Assembly (NCBI GenBank): GCA_964645775.1
Contig: CAZYBU010000002.1
Span: 62,001-126,000 of the forward strand
DNA length: 64,000 bases
Source: CAZYBU01 sp964645775
GTDB taxonomy: Bacteria > Spirochaetota > UBA4802 > UBA5550
Direction of reading: 5' to 3'
Below the pieces are notes generated by a model. That model had not been told where the DNA came from, made no database searches, and was given only the letters and a program-made list of their open reading frames with translations. This document shows positions 14,723 to 24,287 of the stretch, one piece after another (within the stretch, counting starts at the first letter, position 1; each line of letters starts with the position of its first letter). The position numbers and the translations under genes were made by a program.

Positions 14723-16870
14723 TCATATTATTTTGAAGACAATAACGGTCACGTCCGATGTTGGCGATGAGAGTCCCATAAAGGCATTGTAGGTATTCTT
14801 GAGTTCCTCGCAGATATCCATGGGCCTGCGGGACCGGTTCTCGCTTATGACCCTCCTGAGTCGGAGAAGACCGAAGCTCTCCCCTTTCTGGTTCCGTGAG
14901 TTTACGAGAGACTTGCTGTAGATCGTACCGATATCTCCCCTCTGAAGGTTTGTTCGGCCGATACCGTAGTTGGCCTGAGCCGTATTCCCCAGGGGAATGC
15001 CTTCCGTGTCGAGTGAATCGAAGTCGTTTTTCTCAACCCGGAATAGTTCCAGGGCCGGGAACCCGGCATTAGTGTGCATCAACCGGCTGTTACGTGAATC
15101 GTAAAAGATATACTGGGCCGTTATCAGAGCACCCATACCCTTTGTGTATTCCCAGAGTACCCGATTCAGCTTCTGCATGAAGGAGTAGGTGGAGGGCGCC
15201 TCGTGGATAAGTCCCTGGACAGCTGAACGGACAACCACGGAGTAGAGGGAACTGGATATTCCGATACCGGAAATGTCCGTGGCGATGATACCGACACCCT
15301 GGTCTCCCGGCCTGATGAAATCGAAGAAATCAGCACCCATCTTATACCTGGGGATGAGAAAGGCGCCGAATTTTATTCCACTGGTATTGGGAAGGACGAC
15401 AGGAAGAGCGTTACCCTGTATGCGGGCCGAAAGGTCGACGGTACGGGTTACGAACTGTTCTTCCATGGCCTTCCGGTAGGTCAGGGCCGTGGAAATGAAA
15501 TCATTACTTTTCGACCGGAAAAACTCCAGCTTTTCGATCTCATCCGTGGAGAATGCTGCCAGGGATTCCTTCTGCCCCAGGCATATAAGCCCCAGTAGCC
15601 GGTTATCATGGTACACTGGGAGGATGATCCTGAGGTCATACTTTTCATAGAACTCCAGGAAGGTCTCCCTCAGCTCCTCGAAGGCCGGGTCCGCGTGTAT
15701 TCTGTCTCTCTGAAGAATCTCGGCGTTACGCTGAAACCAGAGTATGAGGGAGGAGTTACGATCCAGGGGAGTCAGTTCCTGGGGACGGTACCCGTGGTAG
15801 TGAACCGGTTCATAGAGCCGGACCCTGTCATTGTAGAGCAGAAAGAAGGAACTGTTAAGATACAGACTGTCATTGAGAATGTCCAGGGTGCGCCGGACGA
15901 CGCTGTCGAAGTCCTGGAGCTTGTAGACATCCCGGATAAAGGTATTAACGATGTTCTCGAACTCAACCTGTTCCCGTCTGAAAAAGCGGTCGATACGAGG
16001 CTGAATATAGAGCGCGTATCCGATAAAGAGAATTGAGAGGGAAGCCGCCATTATATGTTCCTGGATGGCACCCAGTCCAAGTACGTTCCTGTCGTAGCCG
16101 AGTACAACCAGCAGGATGGGGACACCAATGGATATGGAGAAAACGGTATACATGACCGTCTTGTGAATAACGGTACGGATATTCATGAGGTTATAGGAAG
16201 TAACCGAATAGAAAAGGGCCGCGGTGGTGAAGAAGGAGGCCGCGGCCGGTCCCAGGACATAGTAATCGCTTATACCGAAAACCGAGGGAAGGATAATCGA
16301 AGCCACGGCCGCCAGGAACATCCCAACCCCGGCGCCGATAAAGACATACCTCATCTGGAGACGGAATATTGCAATGCGGGTAGAGATATACTTGCGCACG
16401 AAGCTAATGATACCTGCCAGGAGATAACTGAATGAGATACCTGAATAGATGTAGTAAAAAACGGGATTCAGGTCCCGCATGAGGCGCCCCTCGGAAAAAT
16501 AGGCCCGGGTAATGGTCAGGTCAAAGATGACGATGGCGAGGGCCACGAGAACGGCCGGGATGAAAATGAAAAAGGCCCGCTGGAGGGGGAACCTCTGCTC
16601 TCGCTTGGGAAAGACCAGGGACATGACCAGGAAGCTCGCGAAGGTCAGGACAGTCGCGGCCTGGGTCAGTTTATTATACAGGGTCAGGTGTTCACTTAAG
16701 GGGTCCAGGTAGGTCAGGAACATGGTAAAAAGAATTGTGAAGGCGGAAAGGTTCCAGAGGACGAAATAGCGGTTCACCTGGTCCCGCCAGTCCTTGATCA
16801 TAATAAAGGCCGCCATGAAAAGGAGGGAGGCCGAGGCCCCCAGGGCTGCGAAGAGGCTCAGGGTTTTCAT
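14723..16870 (-). CDS. 7TM-GAF-PP2C (SpoIIE) membrane phosphatase
   Basis: The protein has 715 residues. Residues 1-300 hold about eight hydrophobic helices in the pattern of the histidine-kinase N-terminal 7TM region (opening MKTLSLFAALGASASLLFMA). Residues 320-470 are GAF-like (FDSVVRRTLDILNDSLYLNS ... LRIILPVYHDNRLLGLICLG). Residues 495-715 are a PP2C/SpoIIE domain with MGADFFDFI, IIATDISGIGISSSL and a terminal SPTSDVTVIVF, which supply the metal-binding aspartates. There is no kinase domain, so the output is direct serine/threonine dephosphorylation, probably of an anti-sigma-antagonist type protein. A GGAG site lies six bases before the ATG. It is divergent from the HAMP-like protein at 16979. 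Confidence 0.87.
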   Translation of the reverse strand: MKTLSLFAALGASASLLFMAAFIMIKDWRDQVNRYFVLWNLSAFTILFTMFLTYLDPLSEHLTLYNKLTQAATVLTFASFLVMSLVFPKREQRFPLQRAFFIFIPAVLVALAIVIFDLTITRAYFSEGRLMRDLNPVFYYIYSGISFSYLLAGIISFVRKYISTRIAIFRLQMRYVFIGAGVGMFLAAVASIILPSVFGISDYYVLGPAAASFFTTAALFYSVTSYNLMNIRTVIHKTVMYTVFSISIGVPILLVVLGYDRNVLGLGAIQEHIMAASLSILFIGYALYIQPRIDRFFRREQVEFENIVNTFIRDVYKLQDFDSVVRRTLDILNDSLYLNSSFFLLYNDRVRLYEPVHYHGYRPQELTPLDRNSSLILWFQRNAEILQRDRIHADPAFEELRETFLEFYEKYDLRIILPVYHDNRLLGLICLGQKESLAAFSTDEIEKLEFFRSKSNDFISTALTYRKAMEEQFVTRTVDLSARIQGNALPVVLPNTSGIKFGAFLIPRYKMGADFFDFIRPGDQGVGIIATDISGIGISSSLYSVVVRSAVQGLIHEAPSTYSFMQKLNRVLWEYTKGMGALITAQYIFYDSRNSRLMHTNAGFPALELFRVEKNDFDSLDTEGIPLGNTAQANYGIGRTNLQRGDIGTIYSKSLVNSRNQKGESFGLLRLRRVISENRSRRPMDICEELKNTYNAFMGLSSPTSDVTVIVFKII

Positions 16871-16978
16871 TCTGGACTCCGGGTTGCTTCCGGTTTTACA
16901 ATTGACGTAATCACTGCTTCACGATAGCTTTCCTGTGAGCGTTGCGAAACATTATCTACTTTGAAGATGAGGTCAGAG

Positions 16979-17551
16979 ATGGCGTTGACAAGAAAAAAAT
17001 ACCTGGTAGATAAAAAATTTCAGTTGAACACCTCCTTTCGAGCCATCCTCCTGCCGCTACTAACAAGCCTTCTTCTCTCAGGGGTGCTCCTCTATTTTCA
17101 GGGAAGGACCCACGCCCTTATCTCGAAAAACAACAGTACCATAGAGACCGTTATTTCCAATCAGGACAGGATGATCGAACTCTTCCTGACTACACCAGCA
17201 CTCCAGGACGTGGAGAACCCGGCCATACAGACAGGAGTGGGGACCTTCAAGAAGAATATCGGGGAACTGAAGAGCATCACGGAAAACAGCCGTAAGATTA
17301 CCGGCAACAGTCGGCTCCTTTTCCTCTTTCTTGTCATTATGATCATTGCCCAGACCTTTATTATCTTCGCCCTTTTCATCTTCTATACACACAGGATGTC
17401 CGGTCCCCTTCATGTCATGAGAGGGCACCTCAGGAACATTCGGGAGGGGAGAGATCCCGGCTTTCGCCCCCTGCGCAAAGGCGACCATCTCAAGGATTTT
17501 TACGGGGAATTCCAGGAGACCCTGGAGATGCTTACCAATCGAAAAGAGTGA
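16979..17551 (+). CDS. Two-TM protein with HAMP-like tail
   Basis: The protein has about 190 residues from the ATG at 16979, six bases after a GAGG site. A cytoplasmic basic N-terminus (LTRKKYLVDKKFQLNTSF) leads to one membrane helix (ILLPLLTSLLLSGVLLYF), a periplasmic stretch of about 70 residues, a second helix (LLFLFLVIMIIAQTFIIFAL) and a HAMP-like linker (HRMSGPLHVMRGHLRNIREG). It ends there, with no kinase, cyclase or chemoreceptor output. It resembles the sensor half of a two-component protein. Its stop overlaps the start of the isochorismatase-like gene, so the two are co-translated, which is an unusual pairing. Confidence 0.75.
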   Translation: MALTRKKYLVDKKFQLNTSFRAILLPLLTSLLLSGVLLYFQGRTHALISKNNSTIETVISNQDRMIELFLTTPALQDVENPAIQTGVGTFKKNIGELKSITENSRKITGNSRLLFLFLVIMIIAQTFIIFALFIFYTHRMSGPLHVMRGHLRNIREGRDPGFRPLRKGDHLKDFYGEFQETLEMLTNRKE

Positions 17552-18210
17552 TGACCTCGTACCTGCGACCATCCGCCTCGGCCCTGGTAGTGGTAGACCT
17601 TCAGAGATATTACCTGGAGCCGGAATCATCCTATCATCGTTTCTTTTCCACCCTGAGTCCCGGTTCCATGGAATACATCGGGCACCGCTGCAGGCAGGAT
17701 GTCATACCCGCTGTCCGGGAATTAGTGGAACTTTTCGCTTCTCGCGGACTTCCGATTATTTTTTGCCAGCTCTGCAGCCGCAAGAAAGACCGCTCGGACC
17801 TTCATCCCTTTTTCCGGGAGACATTTATGGAAGGGGAAAAACTCGGCTTTCCCGATATCTATCCTCTTTTATCGGACCCGATGGCAGAGATCACGGGAAT
17901 GATCGAATTGCCTCCAGAGAGTATTCTCCTCCAGAAAGGAAGATTCAGCGCCTTTACCGACACGGAGATCGAGGAGACATTAAAAGAGAAGGCTGTGGGG
18001 AGATTATTCTTTACCGGACTGGCCACAAGCCAGTGCGTTGAATCGACGGCCCGGGACGCCGCGGACCTCGGTTTTTCATGCTTTATGATTGAAGACGGTC
18101 TGGCCGATTACTCCGAGAATATTCACAGGGCCTCCCTCATTTCTTCCATGTCCATGCTGGGAAACCCTGTCCTGGAGAGCCGCCAGGTGATCGATTACAT
18201 CACCGGTTAA
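17551..18210 (+). CDS. Isochorismatase-family cysteine hydrolase
   Basis: The protein has 219 residues from ATG 17551, whose first base is the last base of the upstream TGA stop. The catalytic triad of the family is visible: Asp in ALVVVDLQRYY, Lys in LLQKGRFSAF and Cys in GLATSQCVESTARDA. Relatives hydrolyse isochorismate, nicotinamide, N-carbamoylsarcosine or ureidoacrylate; the pocket cannot be assigned from sequence alone. The gene overlaps the convergent anti-sigma gene by 11 bases at their 3' ends. Confidence 0.9.
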   Translation: MTSYLRPSASALVVVDLQRYYLEPESSYHRFFSTLSPGSMEYIGHRCRQDVIPAVRELVELFASRGLPIIFCQLCSRKKDRSDLHPFFRETFMEGEKLGFPDIYPLLSDPMAEITGMIELPPESILLQKGRFSAFTDTEIEETLKEKAVGRLFFTGLATSQCVESTARDAADLGFSCFMIEDGLADYSENIHRASLISSMSMLGNPVLESRQVIDYITG

Positions 18211-18892
18211 ATACCCTGAAACGTACAGTCCGCTCCGAGGATGATCCCTCATAGCTGGGATAGGAATACTGTATGCCGGAAGCACCACCGGCCGATACCG
18301 GTTCCACATTTCTCCAGGATCGTGACGGCGCCGTAGCCGTGCGGACGGAAGTGTTAGTGATCCTGTAGGTAACGGTGCGGAACCCGAGCTTTCTCCTGAG
18401 GTCGCTGAACTCATCCAGTGTCACTTCCCCCTCGATAAAATCATCGGTGATACGGAGGACCCTTCCCTGGCCTTCACGTATAATAGAGACAACGGACTTC
18501 TGGGACGAGGGGTCAGAAACAGGTTCCCTTTTTTCTTCCCGGGCCACCGGGGCACGGGATGTGGGTGATTTACTGGCAGTCATATCGATGAAGGTAAAGG
18601 TAAGGGCCGCGATAAAAATCGCCGCTGCGGCAGGCGCTATCTTGATCACCCGTTTACGCATACGTTGTCGGGTATAACGGGCCATGGTTTTTCCGGCAAA
18701 GGTGTCATCCAGGGTCAGGGCAATCCGATAATCCCTGGCCAGGCCCATGTATCGCTTAAGCTGATCATACTCCGAAGAGCACTCCGGACAGGAATCGATA
18801 TGTTCCCGAACCTTATCCGCTTCTTCTTCCGTTGAATATTGTCCCTCGTAAAGATCACATAAGGCGGAAAAATCGAGATGGCCTGTCTTCAT
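18200..18892 (-). CDS. Membrane anti-sigma factor with zinc-finger domain
   Basis: The protein has 230 residues. The cytosolic N-terminus has the anti-sigma zinc motif HxxxCxxC as HIDSCPECSSEYDQL at about residues 31-45. One membrane helix follows (IAPAAAAIFIAALTFTFIDM, about 85-106), then a periplasmic region of 120 residues ending in a Ser/Tyr-rich segment. It should hold the ECF sigma factor inactive until an envelope signal releases it. Its ATG overlaps the sigma stop in an ATGA arrangement, the standard layout for such pairs. The periplasmic sensor part matches no domain I recognise. Confidence 0.88.
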   Translation of the reverse strand: MKTGHLDFSALCDLYEGQYSTEEEADKVREHIDSCPECSSEYDQLKRYMGLARDYRIALTLDDTFAGKTMARYTRQRMRKRVIKIAPAAAAIFIAALTFTFIDMTASKSPTSRAPVAREEKREPVSDPSSQKSVVSIIREGQGRVLRITDDFIEGEVTLDEFSDLRRKLGFRTVTYRITNTSVRTATAPSRSWRNVEPVSAGGASGIQYSYPSYEGSSSERTVRFRVFNR

Positions 18893-19461
18893 ACCAGCCC
18901 CCTGAGGTGCAGTCGTTTTTTAAGCATCTCCCTTCCACGGTGGATCCGAACTTTCACGTTTGAAAGCTGAATTCCGAGAATCTCGCTTATTTCATTATAG
19001 GAAAGACCGTCGATATCACGGAGGACGAGGATGTCCCTGTAATCCTCCGGCAGACGGGCCAGTTCATCTTTCATGATGCGGAGAGAGTCATCGGCCACGA
19101 CGTCGTCTTCCGGGGTCTCGCGACTGTCCGGGAGGTCGATCTGGTATTCATCTTCTCCCTTCACCAGGTTAAGAGAGAAGGTCTGCTGACGCCTCTTCTT
19201 TTTGAAGTAGTTGCGGCAGTAGTTCACCATGATGCTGTAAAGCCACGTGGAAAACTTCGATTCCCTGCGAAAAGAGGGGAGGGCCTCAAGGGCCATAATA
19301 AATATCTCCTGGGTCATATCCTGAGCTTCGTCCATGTCGTTAAACCGGTTATACACGTACCGGAAAACCATGTTCTGGTATTTTTCAATAATCCTGGTAA
19401 AAGACTCTGTCTTTCCCGACAGGACTGCATCTATTACCTGTATATCTTCTCTGTCAGACAT
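18889..19461 (-). CDS. ECF RNA polymerase sigma factor (RpoE-like)
   Basis: The protein has 190 residues. Region 2 (YQNMVFRYVYNRFNDMDEAQ, DMTQEIFIMALEALPSFR) and region 4 (RLPEDYRDILVLRDIDGLSY, EISEILGIQLSNVKVRIHRG) are complete, and region 3 is absent as in all ECF factors. I start at ATG 19461 (MSDREDIQ); an in-frame TTG lies two codons upstream. It is downstream of tyrS by 33 bases and coupled to the anti-sigma gene. It probably controls an envelope stress regulon that includes its own operon, but no promoter of ECF type was identified with confidence. Confidence 0.93.
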   Translation of the reverse strand: MSDREDIQVIDAVLSGKTESFTRIIEKYQNMVFRYVYNRFNDMDEAQDMTQEIFIMALEALPSFRRESKFSTWLYSIMVNYCRNYFKKKRRQQTFSLNLVKGEDEYQIDLPDSRETPEDDVVADDSLRIMKDELARLPEDYRDILVLRDIDGLSYNEISEILGIQLSNVKVRIHRGREMLKKRLHLRGLV

Positions 19462-19494
19462 AAACAATTCCGCAGGGTTACACCCTTTCTGAGA

Positions 19495-20727
19495 TTAATT
19501 TCTCTTTTTTTCCTCTTCCGTCACCCGGAAAAAACGTTTTTTCCCGACCTTGAATACACCTTTCAGGGGTAGATCGAATTCGTGGTCCGGATCATCGATC
19601 CGTCCCCCCTCGAAACTGACCGCCCCCTGCTTCACAAGTCGCCGGGCCTCACCGTTGGAGGAGGCCATACCTGAGTCGACCAGAAGACGGATGATCCAGA
19701 CCCTGCCGTCGCGTATCATCTCATCTTCAATAAGAATCTCCGGCATCTTTTCAGGGTTGCTCCTCTCCACGAAAACACGTTTAAACTCCGCTTCCGCGGC
19801 CCGTCCCGTCTCTTCGTCATAGAACTGGCTCGTTATCTCACGGGCCAGCAGGGCCTTGGCGTCACGGGGATGAAGTTTCCCGGAAGCAATATCATCCTGC
19901 ATCATCTTCACCTCTTCCATGGGAACATCGGTTACGTATTCGAAATAGGTAAACATCAGTTCGTCGGATATAGACATGACCTTGCCGAATATCTGGTTCG
20001 GGGCTTCATCGATACCGATATAGTTATCCAGGGACTTGCTCATCTTCTGGGTGCCGTCCAGGCCGACCAGGAGAGGAAGGGTCATGATAACCTGGGGTTC
20101 CTGGCCGTACTCCCTCTGGAGGTCCCGTCCAACCAGGAGGTTGAACTTCTGGTCCGTACCCCCAAGCTCCACGTCCGCCTCCATGGCCACGGAATCGTAT
20201 CCCTGAATAAGGGGATACATGAACTCCAGGATCGATATGGTCTTTCCGGAATGGTACCGTTTATGGAAATCATCCCGTTCGAGCATCCGCGCAACATTAT
20301 AACGGGAAGTCAAATCGAGGACCTGAGCGAAATCCATCGGCATACACCAGTCCGAGTTAAAGGTTATGACCGTCTTTTCCCGGTCCAGTATCTTGAAGAC
20401 CTGCTTCCGGTAGGTCTCCGCGTTCTCCATGACCTCTTCCCGGGTAAGCCTTTTGCGGGTCTCCGATTTTCCGGAAGGATCGCCTATCATGGCGGTAAAA
20501 TCTCCTATCAGGAACTTAACGGTGTGCCCCATCCCCTGGAAATGACGCATCTTACGGAGCAATACCGTGTGTCCCAGATGGATATCAGGTGCCGTAGGGT
20601 CGAAGCCGGCCTTAATGATCAGGGGTTTCTGTTCTTTTTCGGAACGTTCAAGCTTCTTCGCGAAGTCGTCCTCAGGTATAATCTCTTCCGTTCCGCGACG
20701 GAGAAGGTCTATATCATTCTTAATCAT
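19495..20727 (-). CDS. tyrS: Tyrosyl-tRNA synthetase
   Basis: The protein has 410 residues, the length of the TyrRS class with a C-terminal S4 domain. The class I HIGH signature is HLGHTVLL at about residue 50 and the KMSKS signature is KMSKSLDNYIG at about 230. The tyrosine-site segment EFMYPLIQGYDSVAMEADVE is present. The C-terminal 60 residues are an S4 RNA-binding domain (ASSNGEARRLVKQGAVSFEG). The stop lies 33 bases before the ECF sigma start, which suggests they share a transcript. Confidence 0.97.
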   Translation of the reverse strand: MIKNDIDLLRRGTEEIIPEDDFAKKLERSEKEQKPLIIKAGFDPTAPDIHLGHTVLLRKMRHFQGMGHTVKFLIGDFTAMIGDPSGKSETRKRLTREEVMENAETYRKQVFKILDREKTVITFNSDWCMPMDFAQVLDLTSRYNVARMLERDDFHKRYHSGKTISILEFMYPLIQGYDSVAMEADVELGGTDQKFNLLVGRDLQREYGQEPQVIMTLPLLVGLDGTQKMSKSLDNYIGIDEAPNQIFGKVMSISDELMFTYFEYVTDVPMEEVKMMQDDIASGKLHPRDAKALLAREITSQFYDEETGRAAEAEFKRVFVERSNPEKMPEILIEDEMIRDGRVWIIRLLVDSGMASSNGEARRLVKQGAVSFEGGRIDDPDHEFDLPLKGVFKVGKKRFFRVTEEEKKRN

Positions 20728-20745
20728 CTGCCGGTACTCCCACTT

Positions 20746-21015
20746 TCAATGTGTGTCATCCCTTTCATCGGGGCCTTCCAACTCAACCTCCGGACCGAAG
20801 TCCCTGAGAACATGGTAGCGCGCAACGGTTTCCAGAAGCTCCTCTCTCGCCTCTTCCGATTCCTCTTCGGTCGCGAAATGGATGCGTAAAGGTTCGGATC
20901 CGCCGGTCATAAAGACATCGAAACCGAAGCGGCCCTTCTCCTCCTCCGTGGAACCGATAGCGGTTACCATGGGTATAATAATGGCGATTCCGCCGTAATC
21001 AATAAGGGGGATCAT
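20746..21015 (-). CDS. Conserved-looking 89-residue hypothetical protein upstream of tyrS
   Basis: Started at ATG 21015, seven bases after GGAG, the product begins MIPLIDYGGIAIIIPMVTAI and is followed by an acidic helical half (ATEEESEEAREELLETVARY). It has no signal peptide and no cysteines. Its compact alpha-beta pattern suggests a small regulatory or binding domain, but I cannot name it. It precedes tyrS by about 18 bases and is probably in the same operon. Confidence 0.65.
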   Translation of the reverse strand: MIPLIDYGGIAIIIPMVTAIGSTEEEKGRFGFDVFMTGGSEPLRIHFATEEESEEAREELLETVARYHVLRDFGPEVELEGPDERDDTH

Positions 21016-21109
21016 GAACAACTCCGAAGACAGGAGATAGCCGGGCAATCGATTACAGAATTCACATCATAAGCGCGGGGCGTCAAGACGAAAACCACGG
21101 CTCAACCGC

Positions 21110-22222
21110 TCAGTAGAAATCACGGCCTGAACCGCTCATATCCTCACCTTCAATCCTCGAGAACTCCTTAAGGAGCTCCTTCTGCCGGGAGGTCAGTTTT
21201 TTCGGCACCCGGATTATGACCTTCACCATATGATCACCCTTGCCATAGGAGCCCAGGTAAGATATACCGTGTCCCTTAAGGCGGAAGATCTGGTTGTTCT
21301 CAGTACCGGCCGGGATCTTCATCTTGACCCGGTTCCCGTATATGGTCGTAACGTGGATCTCGCCTCCCAGGCACGCCATGGGGAAGGATATCTCCACCTG
21401 GGAGATAATATCGTTCCCGTGACGTTCATAATCGGAATGCTTCGCCACGTGGATAAGGACATACAGATCACCGGCAGGTCCGCCGTGGGGGCCCTGCTCT
21501 CCTTCTCCCGATATTTTCAACCTGGAACCGGACTCCACACCGGCGGGAATCTTTACTGTAATGGTCCGTTTCTTTGTCACCAGACCGGAACCGCCGCAGG
21601 TCTTGCACGGCGAGGAGATGATCTTTCCTTCTCCCCTGCATTTATAGCAGGTCTGCGTAACGGAGAAGAAACCCTGGGTCTGGCGGATCTGGCCGGCCCC
21701 GCCGCAGACGGGACAGACCGTAGGCTGGGTTCCGGGCGTGGCGCCGCTCCCCTTACAGGTGGGACACTCCTCGTTCCTGGGAACCTCGATCTGTACTTCT
21801 TTTCCGGTCGCCGCCTCTTCCAGGCTGATGGAGAGATCGTACTGAATGTCCGCTCCCCTTCTCGTGCTGCGGGAACGTCTTCTTCCTCCGCCCCCGAAGG
21901 CCGAACCGAAGAAGCCCTCGAAAATATCATTGATGTCAAAATCTCCGAATATGTCGGAGAAATCGGAATAGGCGCCGCGGCCCATCCCTTCAAAGCCTGA
22001 AACGCCCTCGTGGCCGAACTTGTCGTAGGAGGCGCGCTTCTTCGGGTCCCTGAGAACCTCATAGGCTTCCGTCGCTTCCTTAAACTTCTCTTCGGCCTCT
22101 GCATTGCCCTTGTTCTTGTCAGGGTGATACTTCAGGGCCAGCTTCCGGTATGCCGCCTTTATCTCCTGATCGGAAGCGTTCTTTCCGACCCCAAGAATTT
22201 CATAGTAGTCTCTTTTCGCCAC
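21110..22222 (-). CDS. dnaJ: Chaperone protein DnaJ
   Basis: The protein has 370 residues with a GTG start after AGAGG. Order: J domain with the HPD tripeptide in LKYHPDKNKGN (about 33); Gly/Phe-rich linker with the SDIFGDFDINDIFEGFFGS segment; four CxxCxGxG zinc repeats (CPTCKGSGA, CPVCGGAGQ, CYKCRGEGK, CKTCGGSGL); and the C-terminal substrate-binding domain. It stimulates the DnaK ATPase. It is the last gene of the hrcA-grpE-dnaK-dnaJ operon and is separated from dnaK by 79 bases that contain a perfect hairpin. Confidence 0.98.
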   Translation of the reverse strand: MAKRDYYEILGVGKNASDQEIKAAYRKLALKYHPDKNKGNAEAEEKFKEATEAYEVLRDPKKRASYDKFGHEGVSGFEGMGRGAYSDFSDIFGDFDINDIFEGFFGSAFGGGGRRRSRSTRRGADIQYDLSISLEEAATGKEVQIEVPRNEECPTCKGSGATPGTQPTVCPVCGGAGQIRQTQGFFSVTQTCYKCRGEGKIISSPCKTCGGSGLVTKKRTITVKIPAGVESGSRLKISGEGEQGPHGGPAGDLYVLIHVAKHSDYERHGNDIISQVEISFPMACLGGEIHVTTIYGNRVKMKIPAGTENNQIFRLKGHGISYLGSYGKGDHMVKVIIRVPKKLTSRQKELLKEFSRIEGEDMSGSGRDFY

Positions 22223-22266
22223 TTTTTCCTCTCACAAGCATTCTCTCTCAGGGTAACAATAACACG

Positions 22267-22288
22267 TACCGGCCGCTGTGGGCCGGTA
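22267..22288 (-). promoter_or_regulatory. Stem-loop between dnaK and dnaJ
   Basis: TACCGGCC-GCTGTG-GGCCGGTA is a perfect 8-base-pair inverted repeat with a six-base loop. There is no T-run after it on the minus strand, so it is more likely an mRNA processing or stability element that lowers dnaJ relative to dnaK than a terminator. Confidence 0.65.
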
Positions 22289-22301
22289 TATGTTGAAGCT
22301 A

Positions 22302-24236
22302 TTACTTCTTCTCTTCGTCGTCAACCACCTCATAATCGGCGTCGTAGACTTTTTCTTCACCTTCGCCTTCGGCGGATTCGCCTGCCGGACCTTGACCGGC
22401 ATCCCCAGCCTCTTGCTGACCCGCCTGCTGCTGAGAAGCGTCCTGGTAGACCCTCTGGGCAAAGGCGTGGGAAGACTGCTCGAGATTGCTCTTCGCTGTC
22501 CTGATGGCGTTAAGGTCATTGCCTTCCATCGCCTTCTTCAACTCTTCAATAGCTGTCTCTATGGACTGCTTCTCCGAGGCCTCGAGCTTATCTTCGTTCT
22601 CGTTCACCATCTTCTCCATGGAGTAGACGAGAGTGTCAGACTCATTTTTCGCTTCGACAAGCTCTCTCTCTTCCTTGTCCTGCTCCGCGTTACTCTCGGC
22701 ATCCCTGACCATCCGATCGATATCATCCTCGGAAAGACCTCCTGAAGCCTCTATTCGTATCTTCTGTTCCTTACCCGTGCCAAGGTCCTTGGCTGAAACA
22801 TGGACGATACCGTTCGCGTCGATATCGAAGGTAACCTCGATCTGAGGCACGCCCCTTGGTGCGGGAGGAATACCGACAAGATCAAACCGTCCCAGAGTAC
22901 GGTTGTCCTTTGACATCTCCCTCTCACCCTGAAGAACATGAATAGAAACAGCCGGCTGGTTGTCCGCAGCCGTCGAGAATATCTGGCTCTTCCGGGTCGG
23001 GATCGTGGTGTTCCGCTCAATGAGCTTGGTCATGACACCGCCCAGGGTCTCGATTCCCAGGGAGAGGGGCGTAACATCCAGAAGGAGAACGTCATTTACG
23101 TCACCTGAAAGAACCCCGCCCTGGATAGCGGCACCGATGGCCACGACCTCGTCAGGATTAACACCCTTGTGGGGTTCCCTGCCGAATATTCTTTTGACCA
23201 GTTCCTGCACGGCCGGGATACGGGTAGACCCTCCCACCAGGATGACTTCATCAATGTCACCGGAGGTAAGCCCCGCGTCATCAAGGGCCTTCCTGCAGGG
23301 ATCGGCCGTTGATTCAACCATGTCACCGACGAGCTGCTCAAACCGGGAACGGCTCAGGTTGGTGACAAGGTGCTTGGGTCCGTTCTGATCAGCCGTCAGG
23401 AAGGGGATGTTAATCTCCGTCTGGGCACGGCTGGACAGCTCAATCTTGGCCTTCTCGGCGGCCTCCTTGAGACGCTGGAGGGCCATCTTATCAGTGGAAA
23501 CGTCTATTCCGGTCTGGCCCTTGAACTCGTCTATGAGCCATTCCATGACCTTCTGGTCAAAATCATCTCCGCCAAGGTGGGTATTTCCGTTGGTAGACTT
23601 AACCTCGAAGACACCGTCACCCAGTTCCAGTATGGAGATGTCAAACGTACCTCCACCCAGGTCATAGACAGCGATCCTTTCGTTCGCCTTTGCCTTATCC
23701 AGACCGTAAGCCAGCGATGCGGCCGTGGGCTCGTTAATGATCCTCTCAACTTCAAGACCCGCGATTCGTCCCGCGTCTTTTGTAGCCTGTCGCTGCTGGT
23801 CGTTGAAATAGGCCGGTACCGTGATGACCGCGCGGGTCACCTCTTCACCCAGGTAATCTTCGGCTGTCTGTTTCATCTTCTGTAAAACCCGTGCCGATAT
23901 CTCCTGGGGAGAAAATTCACCGGCCACGGTTTTAATGACAACGGCGTTCTTTCCATCGTCCGCCACGTTATAAGGAACATATTTGATCTCTTCCTTAATT
24001 TCGTCATAATGACGGCCCATGAAGCGTTTTATGGACCGTACCGTGTTTTCCGGGTTGGTGATGATCTGATTCTTGGCCACCTGGCCAACCAGACGTTCAC
24101 CCTTGTCATTAAACGCGACAATGGATGGCGTTGTCCTCTGGCCTTCCGAGTTCTGTATCACCACCGGTTCACCGCCGGACATAATCGCCACGCATGAATT
24201 CGTTGTTCCAAGGTCGATTCCGATAATCTTACTCAT
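22302..24236 (-). CDS. dnaK: Chaperone protein DnaK (Hsp70)
   Basis: The protein has 644 residues from ATG 24236, eight bases after GGAG. The ATPase domain opens with IIGIDLGTTNSCVAIMSGGE, and AVYDLGGGTFDISILELG and LVGGSTRIPAVQELV are present. The substrate-binding domain follows an acidic linker (DVLLLDVTPLSLGIETLGG). The helical lid ends in a Gln/Gly-rich tail with the acidic terminus DYEVVDDEEKK. It folds proteins with DnaJ and GrpE. Its position in the CIRCE-controlled operon shows heat-shock control through HrcA. Confidence 0.99.
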   Translation of the reverse strand: MSKIIGIDLGTTNSCVAIMSGGEPVVIQNSEGQRTTPSIVAFNDKGERLVGQVAKNQIITNPENTVRSIKRFMGRHYDEIKEEIKYVPYNVADDGKNAVVIKTVAGEFSPQEISARVLQKMKQTAEDYLGEEVTRAVITVPAYFNDQQRQATKDAGRIAGLEVERIINEPTAASLAYGLDKAKANERIAVYDLGGGTFDISILELGDGVFEVKSTNGNTHLGGDDFDQKVMEWLIDEFKGQTGIDVSTDKMALQRLKEAAEKAKIELSSRAQTEINIPFLTADQNGPKHLVTNLSRSRFEQLVGDMVESTADPCRKALDDAGLTSGDIDEVILVGGSTRIPAVQELVKRIFGREPHKGVNPDEVVAIGAAIQGGVLSGDVNDVLLLDVTPLSLGIETLGGVMTKLIERNTTIPTRKSQIFSTAADNQPAVSIHVLQGEREMSKDNRTLGRFDLVGIPPAPRGVPQIEVTFDIDANGIVHVSAKDLGTGKEQKIRIEASGGLSEDDIDRMVRDAESNAEQDKEERELVEAKNESDTLVYSMEKMVNENEDKLEASEKQSIETAIEELKKAMEGNDLNAIRTAKSNLEQSSHAFAQRVYQDASQQQAGQQEAGDAGQGPAGESAEGEGEEKVYDADYEVVDDEEKK

Positions 24237-24287
24237 TTTCAACACTCCTTATTCATAATCATACATTTTTACCGGGTTATCCCCGCT

